Assembly: GCA_015501595.1 (NCBI GenBank) | Contig: JADNRX010000527.1 | Span: 1 to 35,816, forward strand | Source of the DNA: Hymenopellis radicata | Taxonomy: Eukaryota; Basidiomycota; Agaricomycetes; Agaricales; Physalacriaceae | Direction of reading: 5' to 3' | Length of the DNA stretch: 35,816 nucleotides | Part shown: positions 1 through 12,046 of the stretch, one piece after another | How the letters are laid out: each line of letters starts with the position of its first letter | How positions within the stretch are numbered: position 1 is the first letter of the stretch | Notes under the pieces: generated by a model | Seen by the model: only the letters and a program-made list of their open reading frames with translations | What the model was told of the DNA's origin: nothing | The model's database searches: none | Position numbers and translations under genes: made by a program

Positions 1-332
1 TTGAACAATGGCGATATAATATCATCGTATGTTATATGTATGGAGACGTCAAGCGTCATATCGTCCACGATAAAGGCATCACCAATGAAGTGACACACAA
101 CATGGTCGGAGGTAGGGACAACTTTTGTATACTCCGTGCTCAGCCAACTGCAAATGCCATCAGCAGAGCCAAAGATGTCCTGAAAAAATTGAGGAAAGTA
201 TATCGGGTCATAATAAAGAGGGAAGTCCTCCGTGTTATGATAGATGCCCGCAATCGGGACATCGCATTCGTCCAACATGCGAAATCTAGTACACGGCTGT
301 TTCGGAAGAGGAAAAACTCGGGGCGTGAGCTG

Positions 333-758
333 TAGAGATCACCACGAGTCCTGACTCGAGTCGATTCGTGACTCATCAGGCGAGTACTCATGGGGGTCAA
401 AGGCTGTTCATGACTCGTGCATGACTCGAGTCCCCCTGACTCACGAGTCGAGTCGAGTCGAGTATTTGATCCTGCGAGTCCGAGTTGATTCGCAAGTACT
501 CTCCAGACTCATCTAGTATATTGCTGTAGTTGAACCTTATTTAAGCTATTTAGCAGGTATTTTCATTGATTCATGTGTTCATGCACGAGTCAACACGAGT
601 CAGGACACGAGTCAGATATTAGCCTTAGGCTGTTCATGACTCTTGCCTGACTCGAGTCCCCCTGACTCACGAGTCGAGTCGAGTCGAGTATTTGACCCTG
701 CGAGTCCGAGTTGATTCGCGAGTACTCTCCAGACTCACGCGACTCGTGGTGATCTCTA
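333..758. mobile_element. Non-autonomous hAT-type MITE, 426 bp
   Basis: The ends are a perfect 18-bp terminal inverted repeat: TAGAGATCACCACGAGTC at 333-350 and its reverse complement at 741-758. It is flanked by a perfect 8-bp direct repeat, GTGAGCTG, at 325-332 and 759-766. An 8-bp duplication plus a TAGNG-like terminus is the signature of the hAT superfamily. There is no transposase, so it would have to be mobilised in trans. The interior is dominated by ACTCG/CGAGT words in both orientations and contains a 111-bp direct duplication. The perfect duplication suggests a recent insertion. Confidence 0.85.
401..737. repeat. Pair of 111-bp direct repeats inside the MITE
   Basis: Bases 401-511 and 627-737 are near-identical, both starting AGGCTGTTCATGACTC and ending TCTCCAGACTCA, and both contain three tandem GAGTC words. 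They differ at only a few positions. The 115-bp spacer is AT-richer and unrelated. Confidence 0.8.
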
Positions 759-775
759 GTGAGCTGGGAATCCAT

Positions 776-1364
776 GATGAAGGCAGCTCACCTCTTACAG
801 TGCAGACAGGAGCGCATATATATACCCGCACCCGCTACCCATCACAGCGGCAGCGCACCATTGGAGTAGATCCAGAGTATGCGCATACAGCTTTCCGATG
901 CTACACACTCGGGACCAGCATCGCAAAACCCACAGCGTCTACCTAGAAACGAGATCTGCGGGGGGGGAGAGACCTGTTACGGAAGCCAAAGAGGATGAAC
1001 AGCAACTTCAAGCGACGGCAAAAAACATCGGGATACACGCACCGGAATAGGAACACAAATGGGGGAAGAGAGTAAAACAAAAACAGCGGACCTCGGGTCA
1101 ACGCGGAATCGGGATGACTAAATCCGATTCGGATAGTCACGCGTACACACGTGAACGCACGTGAGAAACAAATATAACCATGAAAGGTAACAAACGTGAC
1201 CTAAATGCACGAGTTTCTACGGGTAAAACCGCGTTGGCAGAATTTTGAGAAATTTTGCGGGGAAACCGCAATTATCGTTTCTATCAACCCTTTTCTTTCT
1301 CGAGAGAAAGAATCGGGGAAGGTCGCGCCGCCGGAGTCCTAGGGGAGTTTCCCGGGGCCTACCT
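776..1364. other. Intergenic stretch with paired E-boxes
   Basis: I see no gene here. It contains the promoter of the leftmost gene, a G-run near 960, and two CACGTG palindromes at 1148-1153 and 1158-1163, exactly ten bases apart. CACGTG is bound by bHLH factors in fungi; whether it acts on either neighbour is unknown. Confidence 0.3.
817..824 (-). promoter_or_regulatory. TATA box of the broken leftmost gene
   Basis: The minus strand reads GTATATATATGCG here, about 40 bases upstream of the ATG at 775. That spacing fits a core promoter with a very short leader. It supports 775 as the original start codon. Confidence 0.5.
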
Positions 1365-4300
1365 GTTCAGAAATATCCAAAGACCAGAAGAAAATCAAGC
1401 ATTCAACATGCCTGAAGAAGGTCGGGGTTGATGCTGCGAGCGGCTTCTTGATGTCGAAACATTCTTGTGAAACATTCTTGGTTGTACATGCAGAACCGAA
1501 GTGAACAAGCGACGGTCCACGCGGGCCGAAACTCCGGGTACATGAGTCTCTCATGTGACCAACCTGACAGCTGTCATTCAACACTGCGCTGCTGTACAAT
1601 GTACATCTTGTTTGCGAACTGCCACGTCGAATGGCCGCTCGTGAGCCCACCCCAGGAATACGCCCGGCTGAGGCTGGCAAACCCCCTCACAGACACGTGG
1701 AATATCCTCAGAGCCCGAAGCAGGCGAACCAAGCGGTTCGGGGGCAGCGAGGACAGAACAGAACAAAAAACACTTTTTCGGACTGGAACAGAACGCGCCT
1801 CGACATGAACCTATTTTCATGGATGACTATGAAAAGCGGCTCCCGGAAGACGCGTATGGCGAGGAAACCAAACCAAACGCGCGAGTTTGGCGCGTATACG
1901 TCGAAGAGGCTGCTGCGTTTGATGGTGTCATGGTCAACCAATATCGAGATGGTCTAGATGTTATGTTGGTGTTCGTAAGTATTCGACATTCTCTATGTCG
2001 TATCTAATCTAACCAGCTGCTCAGGCTGGTCTTTTCTCCGCGGTCGTGACCTCGTTTCTGGTACAGGTGTCCCAGAATTTACAGGCAGACTACGCACAGA
2101 TGTCTGCCCTACTCCTCCATGATCTTGTCTCTATTCAGTTATCCGACAGCGTTTCTGCTTCCAATATCTCCTCTCCTTCAGTCGACCCGCCCAAAAGTTC
2201 GTTCCGGACGCCATCGATGTTTGGATTAATGGACTTTGGGTTGTCAGTCTCACCGTTGCCTTGGTCGTTGCGCTCGCCGCCGTCCTTGTCAAGCAATGGC
2301 TTCATCACTATGTCTCGCTCCCGTCGGGTACACCGATGGATTGCAGCCATGTTCGCCAATTCCGCTTCATGGGTCTTGAACGCTGGCGTGTTCGTGTCAT
2401 CATTGGCATGCTACCCCTTACTATGCACATCTCCCTCATGCTGTTCCTTGCGGGCTTAGTTCTCTTCTTCATCCCGCTTCGTGTTTCACTCGCATGGACC
2501 ATTGGTGTCATTACTGTGGTCGTCTGCGTAGTATACCTGATCAGCAATGCCCTCCCCATCATATTCCCTCAGTGCCCATACCAGACACCCTTAACCGATT
2601 TTTTCCATTATGCACATCAAATTTCAGTCTCAGCTTTTTGTCGTCCTCTGTCTCGTTGGTTCAATGTTGCAGATTCATCATCGACATCCCCGGATTATGT
2701 TCAATCCTTGAAAACATTGGAGACCGAGATTGTAGAGAAGGCACATCCTACATTATCGGTGGATGCTCTGGACTGGCTGTTCAGCATGTCCTCGAATCCT
2801 AGTGTCCATAGTATCGTCGTCCAAGCCATCGGCGGCCTTTCGGTCAAGTCGGAGCAACATGCAAGCACGGTCTGGCATGAAGCACCACTGGGATTAGACA
2901 TGGCACGCCGGCGATTGATCCTTGAGTCGACATATTTCCCGGAAACGGGTGTAACAGTATACCAAGCATGTTTACCTGGTTCGGAAGATCGCTTAGAACG
3001 CCTTTGTCGCTCCCTCGTCTTCATTCCCACAACGTTGCCACAGGGTATCTTTCCAGATAATACCAGCTGTCATCCTCGACTGGCAGCTGCTTTGTTGCTC
3101 AGTATACCGCCGCACATTGACATGACTCAAGAAATCGAGAACTTTTGTTTGTCGCACCAAGATACACCGATGCATCCTCTGGTGTGGAGAAATCTTGTGA
3201 CCACTGCTGCGAATCATTTCTCCTCAAGGTACACACACCTACATCCTCGTTTCTTAGGCCTTCTTCTACCGGATCCCTTCGGTGGCGGAGTTGAATCGAC
3301 TTGGAATGAATCACCTATGCCATTTAAAGCGGTTGTGAACACATATCTGAGGCCTGTCATCTGGAACTACTTTTCACAGCTGCTTGCAGGTCCCGTAGTC
3401 CACGACGGGGCTTTCATCGTATTATCCTCCGAACAGGAAGCACTTTTTGCTCTCGGTAACCATGCGGTACTCGGAATCGATGCAGAGCTGTCGCCTCCAG
3501 CCCCTCTACGGGAGTGGCCGCATCTAGACCTTCTTGACCAGGTTTTTCACTGCTTTGTACCGCACATTATAACCAGGGAGGCTGGCATGCTCTCTTTCGT
3601 ACCCACGATGTTAGGGAAGCATTCTGCCTTTCGAAATCTTCTTTGCACGGCGACAGACAGAGTTACTGTTCATCGAGCCTCGATGCCCGATAAACTCAGA
3701 GAGCGTTTGAATTATTGTTTCTCGCATCTCTATTTCCTATGTAACTCCGTGATCACATCCACCGAGCCCCCATCTTTGCCACCCTTGCATCAACGCCTCG
3801 ATTATCTTGTTTTCGCACGACTCGTCTCCAATATCCCACCTTGGCAGTGTATCTGGGAACTGCCTAGACCTGCTTACAGCGGAGCGGCACTGGCTGCTCC
3901 AAAACCTGATGTGCATACCATGTCAACTGCTTTGTCGCGAGGGTTTGAACCAGCGTACCGTCTCTTCGTTGACGTACAATGTATGCAACTCCTGGGCTGG
4001 GGGTGGGTCGTCGAGAACATCCCATTCCCAAGTGATATCTATCCACCGATTTCCTGCTACGTTTCTGGTCTCTCTTTGTTGCCTGATGCTGCCCGGCACG
4101 ATTGCGTAGCTCACCTATACGAGCTTCTCAATCTGACGCTTGCATTCATCGCACTGTCTCCCGATGTCGCAGAAGTGACCCGTTTAGTCGAGCTCGATCC
4201 GACGCATATCTCTTGGCAGCAATGTCGTGCTACTCTTGAGGCACTTCTCACCTGGATGAAAAAGCCTGTCAGGGAGTCGGCAGGCTTTCCCTTGGATAAT

Positions 4301-4710
4301 GTCCTCGTAGACCCTGTCCAAGGCTCCCTGCTGAGCAGCGATCAATTAGCCCCGGATGTCAACGCTGAACTACGAAAATGTTTTGACAATGAAAGGGCGG
4401 AGGCATGGATTGCAACCGCATTGGAGGTCTTGGATAAAGTCCTGATGGTAAGCGACATATAAGGCTAACAAAGCAAGCTGCTCACCCGTTGAAAATTTGC
4501 AGGAAATTCCGGCCCATTGGGCTCCAGTATCGGATACAGACAGCAGTGCGAATCAGTCATGCAACGACGCTGTTCAACCTCCGCCTTCTTAGTGGACAGG
4601 GCAAGGGTGTTGCTAGATTTCGTTAGTACTACCAGAAACAAGTACACGGCCTTATCAAATCGTATCGATTAGGGAGCCACAGTCGTATTATCGGAATGTG
4701 CGATTGTATG
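1365..4710 (+). repeat. Left arm of a 3.3-kb inverted repeat
   Basis: This segment matches the reverse complement of 25472-28782 over its whole length. Similarity starts at TTCAGAAATATCCAAA (about 1365) and ends near GTGCGATTGTAT (about 4710), 44 bases short of the MYND gene's stop codon. Each arm is one DUF6535 gene with short flanks. Identity is high but clearly below 100 percent, with scattered substitutions and small indels. The arms enclose about 20.8 kb. Confidence 0.8.
1631..4462 (+). pseudogene. DUF6535 membrane protein, copy A, frameshifted
   Basis: This is a copy of the intact gene at 25690-28550. The start context, the single intron (1975-2024, GTAAGT...CTCAG) and the DUF6535 region (residues reading VYVEEAAAFDG, AGLFSAVVTSFL, then hydrophobic segments) are all present. 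Two single-base deletions break it relative to copy B: one in a C-run at 1682-1686 (five C instead of six), one near 2186 (GTCGACCCG against GTCGATCCCG). After the second break 733 codons stay open from 2261 to the stop at 4460-4462, so decay is recent or the indels are assembly errors. An ATG at 1819 could bypass the first break but not the second. A 12-base in-frame deletion in exon 1 also separates it from copy B. Confidence 0.75.
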
Positions 4711-4753
4711 TTATGTGGTGACATCTTTCAGCAACAAGTGGTATTCTTCACTA

Positions 4754-7236
4754 TCAGACCTTGCGACACTTGTGCAGCTCCTTATGCGTACGCCACTCGT
4801 CTCTCAAGCACTGCTGGTTGCAAAAGTAAACCTTTCCTTTACAAGTTCCTATCCAAAGTTGTTCATTAGCCATCATCACACAAGTTGGGAACACTCACCA
4901 CCACACTTCTTCCACAGCCCCGCTGAACCACATGCGAAACACCTCTGGAATGGTCCGACCCGAGCGATCTTGGCCTCCTCCTCGATATCCACCGTGTCGA
5001 AGAAGCCGCCCTCCATATCAAGCCGCAGTTCCCACACGTCCGCAAAGCTCCGGGATACGAGCTGCTTCTGCCCGGGCACGAACTGCGAGTTGGTGTACCC
5101 GGAGAACATGTACGTCTTGCCCGTCTTTTCGTCGACGAACAGATGGGCTTGCGCGCGATATATAGGGAATCCGCGTGTGAGAACGTGCTTCCACGACGAC
5201 ACGACCGGATCGTCCGAGTCGAGCATGAAGGTGTCGGCGTAGTAGGAAAATTGGAAGAACTCTTGCGTCTCCAATGACATGGTCGGCACGCGCGGGGTGT
5301 ACCCTCCGAATGTAATCACTTTGTCGAGCACCGGGTTCTTTGAAGGATGAGTTAAGTAACACCAGTGAAAAATCATACATACATAGACGCAAGACATCTC
5401 CGTCCTCCTACATGGCGCATTCCCTAGGATGCGCATCTTGGTCCACTTGTTCTGGGTAAGGTCATAACACCAAAGATCATCGTACTCGTAGGTGGTCCCC
5501 GACGCGTGCTCCTTCTTCGCCAGCTTTGCCGCCATGCGATCCGCGTCGCCGTACATGACGTAGATCTTCTTCCCTCCCTTCCCCACCCAGCTACACGCGT
5601 GCTCCCTCGGCCCCGGGGAGAAGAAGTCGGGATGCTTGGCCTTGCCCTCGCCCGTGAGGAGCCTCCACTCCCTCTTCTCGATATCCAAGACCATGAGCAG
5701 GTCAGTACCCACTGGAGAAGGGTCGTGCGTGCCGCCAAACACGTACAACATGCCGTCGATGCAATGCAACACATTGTTCTTAGTGTCCTGGCCCCAAGGC
5801 CAGGTCCCTTGGAAAGTGGTTTTGATGCGACCCCACTTGTTTTCGGCGACGTTAAAGTATGGCATACTCAGAGAACCGAGGAAAAGATAGGCCTTGTTGT
5901 CTTTGGCATTGAAAGCCATGCGATGGTTGCTGTACACGGGGAATGATTGCCCGGTGTGAGGATAGGACGGGAGTTGCTCCCAAGCGCCCAGCGCTGTGAG
6001 GTTTAGACGCCAGAGCTCGGTGAAGAACGGACCGATGGCGGCTTTCTGTCCACCGAATGTGTAAAGGTAGCCTAGGACCATTGAGAACTTGTGGTGTGTT
6101 TTAAATTAATAAATAAGACTGACCATCATGGACAAAGTTGCTGCAGAACATACGAGGCGAAAGGCCCTGTGTGTTGAGCTTTTTCCAAGATCCGAGAATT
6201 TGGAGGCTCGGAGTGGTCACAGCGTGTTTGTGTGTCAACGCAGGATCGGGATGTCGTTGGCTCAGAATCTTGTCTACGGGATGTTCGGATAACGAAGGGA
6301 AACCTCTTGTAGCTTGTGAAGCAAAGACTTCGGGAATGATTTGTTGCGTCACCATAAGTGCCCAGTGTTGTTCGACGGCGGCGCCAGTGTTGCCAAGCTT
6401 GGTGTATATTTCGGAGGCGAGTTTATGAGCTTCGAGACGGACACGCCACGCGTCCACAGAGTTGGTATGATAGTCCATCCATTCTATACGACTTGTCAAG
6501 CATGCACAGCGTGTGAATGGGATGTATCTTACCAAACATAGGTTCTCCGCACGATGCCTGAGCATGCCGTTGCAGGAGGTTCACTTGTGCAATCCAGTCC
6601 AGCGCCTATAGGAACCAATTAAGGGTATGAACAAGTCAGAAGTAGAACATACGTCTCCAAGATCGCCCATCTCATACATGCATTTAGCAACGCCGACACA
6701 CGCCAAAGCGGCCTGGTCATTGCGCTCGTTGTTTTCAAGCAGGAGATAGCGTTCGCAGTGGTATTTCTCGTGACACGGTATAGTCCCACAGAGAGTGGTG
6801 GCGGCCTCTGCATAATCCTTGGACGCCAGACGAAACTGCTTTTCGAGGAACAACTTGTCTGCCCTTATGCGAAAGGCAATGGCACGACAAAGGAGAGATG
6901 TGGGATTCGCGGCGAGGGGCGTCGTCCGAAGACTCTCGGCAAGTTCCTCGTTTTGCTCTATCATGATGAGAGCCGGATTTCCGCGAGCCGATCCCTCGCT
7001 GGCAAATGCTCCTGGAAGAGTACTCTCCGGATCGTCATCTGGGAAGATCTGTAATATCATATTCCTGAGCTCTCGCTGCTGTTCGCGTCTGGAGGGCATC
7101 ACGGTGATCAGTTGTTGACGTTGCACAGTTCCCTTGACGAAGAAGCCCTTGATTGGCACACATTTTCGTCAATATCGACAACATGCGCAAACAAAATAGC
7201 ACAGCTTTCCCTATTCAATCTTACTCGTAACGACAT
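4754..7236 (-). CDS. TPR-like/kelch/MYND zinc-finger protein
   Basis: Seven exons splice cleanly: 7236-7225, 7147-6653, 6605-6533, 6483-6124, 6071-5383, 5337-4899 and 4848-4754, giving 720 residues. The N-terminal third is helical and TPR-like (RLASKDYAEAATTL, ALACVGVAKCMYEMGDLGD). From about residue 314 kelch-type repeats follow (GYLYTFGGQ, GMLYVFGGTHD, DKVITFGGY, TYMFSGYTN). Residues 676-717 form a complete MYND finger: CFAC, CGGTC, YFCNQQC and WRTHKELHKC, split by the last intron. The 45-base intron 5338-5382 is in frame and could be missed. The start is least certain: a 12-base first exon (MSLR) joins through a 77-base intron, and the first ATG of the long exon is at 7099. The likely role is as a protein-interaction scaffold; substrate and partner are unknown. 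Confidence 0.85.
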
Positions 7237-8640
7237 GTGATCGTGACCAAACTGTCACGGTCGCGTTTCGCGTTCGTTCTCGTCCTGCCGTGAGGCCATG
7301 ACTGGAACTCATAACCCAATCGGAGTTGAATCGAAGCGTAGTCGTGGAACGATGAACGTCATCGGTGACCAGAGCGCGTCATAGAAGCGCATCTGATGAT
7401 GCTTCTCGTGGCGTAATTGAGCCGGTACTTCCTGTTATGGTGCGCGTGCGCATACACAGTGGCAAACACCCCGAGGGTATATAATGGGGCGGGGAACGAC
7501 GCTTTGGCCCTCTTACGTTCCTTCCTCCACCGACAGACATGGCATTCGCTGCACTCCTACCTCGTTTCCCTCTCGGCAGTGTCACGACATGGCCAATGTC
7601 CAGCGAGGCTACGCCGACGGCTGGCATTTCACGAGTGCCGAGGTGCCAACGTCAGTCTCAGCCAGTAGGCTAACCGCAGGCTCTACAGTAGCAATGCTGG
7701 GCATTCGGCACCTTATATGTCAATGGATCATAACAATCAATCACAGGCTATTCGGAGAGGAAAAGGGCACTAGCTTTGAGAGATAGTGAATATCTATAAT
7801 CGCGCTGCCCAATTGAACAGCAAGGTGCTTCAATTGTGCAAGTCGGGTCCTTGACATCGCATTATAGCCGCCGTCCGACCCTTCTTTGCCCGGCTTCCTA
7901 TGCGTCCTGGCTAATTCCACCATTGATGACTTTTCCTGTGCGTTCAGAACGCGGTCAGAAAACTGGTAGCCCAAGAGGTTTTGCTGGTACAATTCTGTGT
8001 GAGTTCTTCAAAGGCGTTCGCATGGTTCGGATATTCGGTGCGAGTTCAGATTGCACCAACCTGCTTAAAGGCCGCGATGCGCTTAACCACCTCCTTATGC
8101 TTGACTGTTGCTTGACTGCGAGGGGATCAGACAACGACAATGACATCAGCAGGAAACGGCGTGATCGCGTCACCGATATCGTAAGACCCAGTTTGAGTAG
8201 CTGTTGAGAGTCCTAGCTGTTGACCGTAACCTGCAGCGTGTAGGTTACGTAGCCCGGCCTAGAGGGAACTTCCTTCTCGATTTCAACGGCTTTCACATAC
8301 ACGGCCCACTCTCCAAAAGGGTTAATTTGGTGCGCGCACACAAGACTGAGATCGATTTTGATTCTCCTAGGAGTCGCTTAGACTGACGCAGAAGTCGAAC
8401 ACGCCACACAGGTCGTTCACAAGGTCTTATCTTTCAGGAGATGGACAATAATTAACGAGCGGAATCTGAAAGACCAGAAACCTTGAATGTTCTGTCAAAT
8501 ATAACCATAATCTGTCAGCTCAAATGCAAGATTGCAAATGGACAGACGCTACCGAGAAACCTCCGCACCTAAAGTCGGACGAACAGTTGGGACAGTGGTA
8601 TCGCCATTAACAGGTTGATCGTATAACAAACCACGGAAGC
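7237..8640. other. 1.4-kb stretch without a clear gene; two weak coding hints
   Basis: Two things stand out. On the plus strand a TATA box (TATATAAT near 7478-7485) and a pyrimidine-rich leader precede an ATG at 7539 that opens only 44 codons (MAFAALLPRFPLG...). On the minus strand 8377-8213 is open for about 55 codons and reads like protein (NPFGEWAVYVKAVEIEK, then PGYVTYTLQVTVNS) but has no ATG and no recognised family. Further minus-strand pieces at 7740-8170 are open but unconnected. These may be remnants or exons of an unrecognised gene. Confidence 0.3.
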
Positions 8641-9673
<1,033 letters not shown>

Positions 9674-9800
9674 GGTGGTGGCAAGAGGCAACAGACAACG
9701 TGATGCTGTGGCACTTAAGACGCGTGCGGAAATCCAAAAATAATTGGATAACTTCTCACCCTTTCACAGTCATCTTCACAAGTGTCAGGCCAATGCGGGC
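9674..9800. promoter_or_regulatory. Bidirectional E2/APE2 promoter with an MCB box
   Basis: Only 127 bases separate the E2 ATG (9671-9673, minus) from the APE2 ATG (9801, plus). They contain ACGCGT at 9720-9725, the MluI cell-cycle box bound by MBF-type factors at G1/S in fungi, and a pyrimidine-rich leader (CTTCTCACCCTTTCACAGTC) before APE2. ACGCGT is also kept in the duplicate (21739-21744). Confidence 0.55.
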
Positions 9801-11594
9801 ATGCGAATCTTGACTTGGAACATTGTAAGAAACGATTATTTACCGCTTATTTCGTAAATAATCGTTATTCAGAACGGCATCCGCACAATACCTCAATACC
9901 ACCCGTAAGTAGCTGCTTACATCGCAGAGTTGGCACTGAGTCCAGGCAGATGGAACACCTTGAAGACTCAGGAGGAGATTCTTGACTATCTCAACGCGGA
10001 TATAATATGTTTTCAAGGTAATCTCTCCAAAATTCAAGGAAACTGGTCTAATTTGTATGTAGAAATGAAGTCCTCGCGCAAGGGTCTCACCAAGGACATT
10101 GCCGTCCCCAACTCATACGACACGTTTTTCAGTTTTCCGGCCAAAAAGTCTGGCTATTCTGGCGTCGCGACTTATACGCGTGTCGTGCCTCGCAAGGCAG
10201 AGGAGGGCTTGTCGGGGTTGCTAGACCTCAAACCTCCCTTGACACTGTCTGAACGCATATCAACCACCTACCCTTATCAATCTCACCTCGCCTCTCAAGT
10301 CGATCTGCGCGAACTCGACAACGAAGGTCGTGTTGTCGTGCTCGACTTTGGTCCTTTCGTCTTGATCAACGTTTACTGCCCAAATGACGGTACCGAGGCG
10401 GAGGATCGTATACAGTACAAGATCGACTTCCAACGCGTCCTGGAGGAGCGCGTCAGAACTCTTATACAAGTGGAGAAACGACAGGTGATAGTCGTTGGAG
10501 ACCTCAATGCCTGCGCAGCGCTGGTAGATCACTGCGAAGGGCCGTTGCTTGCCAAGAAATTGGGCTTGGATTCACAAGGACGCGAGGCAGAGGACGCGTT
10601 TTGGAACGAGAAGCAATGCCGCATGTGGCTGCGAAGCTGGCTTGTTGAAGGTGGTGGGCCAATGGTTGACATCGTCCGTCGCCAGTGGCCAGACCGCAAG
10701 GACATGTTCACTTGTTGGAACACCAAAATTTCCGCCCGTGCTTCCAACTATGGGACACGCATTGATTACATTCTCATCACTCCTGGTCTCCTCCCCTACG
10801 TCAAGCATGCCGACATCCAGCCTGATGTCAAAGGCAGTGATCACTGTCCCGTCTTCCTCGATTTAGATGACTCCATATTTGCCGATTCCCCGATGACTTC
10901 CCGAGAATGGCGGCCAAGTTTTGGGATGAGTTTTCAGGGAAACAGCGTGTCCTGGGAGATTTTTTCGGTAAAAAAGGTGACGAGCCCAAACCAAAGGCGT
11001 CCTCGTCACAGTCATCATTGCAATCCAACGCTCCAGCTCCTCAGTTGAAAGTCTCCTCGTCGACATCCACCAACAAACGTAAAGCACCAGAAACTACTTC
11101 CTCCTCGTCCAAGAAAACCAAACAGACACCATCCCAAGGAAAGTTATCTTCCTTCTTTAATAATTCAAGCAAGGCCGCTCCGCACAAAGCAGCGTCCCCA
11201 GCTGAGGATGATGACGAGGACTATCGACTGGCGCTGGAACTTTCGCGGCAACCGTCATCGCCGCCACCCGTACCTGACAGGCAGTCATCGAAAAAGTGGA
11301 AATCACTACTTGCTCCTGTTCCTCCACCGCGATGCACCGTGCACAATGAGCCGGCGAAGGAGCTGACGACGAAGCAAGGGGTGAACAAGGGGAAAATGTT
11401 CTTTATATGTTCAAGGTTAGTTGGTGCTCGGTCGTAGCGAGGTTTGATCTGACTTTGTTTGTAGGCCTGTGGGTCCGGGCTACGACAAAGGGCGCGAGGA
11501 ACGTGCGAGAGCGGACGTAAACCCGGAGTATAGGTGCAACTTCTTCAAGTGGTCCAGTGACGTTCGTCGAGAGGCGATGCGGGAGGCTGAGTAG
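9801..11594 (+). pseudogene. APE2: AP endonuclease 2, original-locus copy, frameshifted
   Basis: The exons are 9801-9824, 9873-9904, 9950-10017, 10063-11415 and 11465-11594, the same structure as the intact copy at 21820-23616. It reads MRILTWNI at the start, then the exonuclease-III-type core, a PIP box (QRVLGDFF) and a C-terminal zf-GRF. The single disabling difference is in a C-run near 10900: three C instead of seven, a 4-base loss that puts the PIP box and zf-GRF out of frame and ends the protein soon after the nuclease core. A truncated nuclease lacking both PCNA-binding and ssDNA-binding parts could still be made. Because the change is in a homopolymer, an assembly error is a real alternative. 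Confidence 0.8.
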
Positions 11595-12046
11595 AAGTTC
11601 TTGTTTATGATTCGCTCGTGTATTTGTGTGTCGCTCTTCTAGTTTTCTTTGCTCTGTAAATTATAGATGACCTGGTCTCCTAGATCATTCCTACGGTGTA
11701 ACATACTTGGCACAGTCCAGGAGAGACAATGGAACTGAACAATGGATGGCTGTTTTTTCAAAGGACTCTCAATCCACAATGGCCCAACAAAGATCTGTGG
11801 CTTCGAGAGAGTATATATGCCAGTCGAGCAATTTCGTTCAGAATGCCGACATGTCTCTTTTTCAGCTCGATAAAGCTACACCCCAAACCGTGAACAGGAT
11901 TATTGACATTTTTGACAACCCGGAGGTTTAACGTTTAATCCCAGTAGGTATCTCACCTCCAATGTCAATATATACTGAGACCGGCATCGTAGACTACCCC
12001 CCAGGTTGCAAACCCGGCGCCCAAATGCCGGTACCCGTCCCAGTGA

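Larger units (their letters stand above)
1..775 (-). pseudogene. 5' part of an unrecognised gene, interrupted by a MITE and cut by the window edge
   Basis: The minus strand has an ATG at 775 reading MDSQLT, then an 8-bp target duplication and a 426-bp transposon (333-758). Beyond it the frame continues as PRVFPLPKQPCTRF and MLDECDVPIAGIYHN and stays open to base 1. If the element and one duplication copy are removed, the two parts join in the same frame, so the insertion lies in coding sequence about six codons after the start. Element plus duplication is 434 bp, not a multiple of three, and the reading into it hits a stop near 590. I do not recognise the family: the visible part is acidic and aromatic-rich, without obvious membrane segments. 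A TATA box lies about 40 bases upstream. The in-frame ATG at about 276-278 could give a shortened product. An AG-like acceptor (ctctacag) forms at the inner junction, but the obvious GTGAGT donor does not restore the frame. Confidence 0.6.

Noticed and set aside
36..335. 99-codon plus-strand open frame
   Set aside because: It lies opposite a better minus-strand frame and ends exactly where the MITE begins; it has no promoter and no recognisable features.
590..775. Minus-strand open frame starting MDSQLTRDHHES
   Set aside because: Only the first six codons are genuine; the rest reads into the MITE, so it is not a separate gene.
6081..6081. ATG at 6081 as the start of a separate 401-residue kelch protein
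   Set aside because: It lies inside a 52-base intron (6072-6123); splicing joins HDG to YLYTFGGQ in the larger MYND protein.
10018..10062. In-frame read-through of the third intron as the true start of APE2 copy 1
   Set aside because: The 45-base intron has proper ends, and splicing restores FQEMKSSRK, which carries the catalytic Glu; read-through would insert unrelated residues there.
10260..10866. Open frames inside APE2 on the other strand and frame (also at 22278-22884)
   Set aside because: They are shadows of the APE2 coding sequence, identical in both copies only because APE2 is duplicated.
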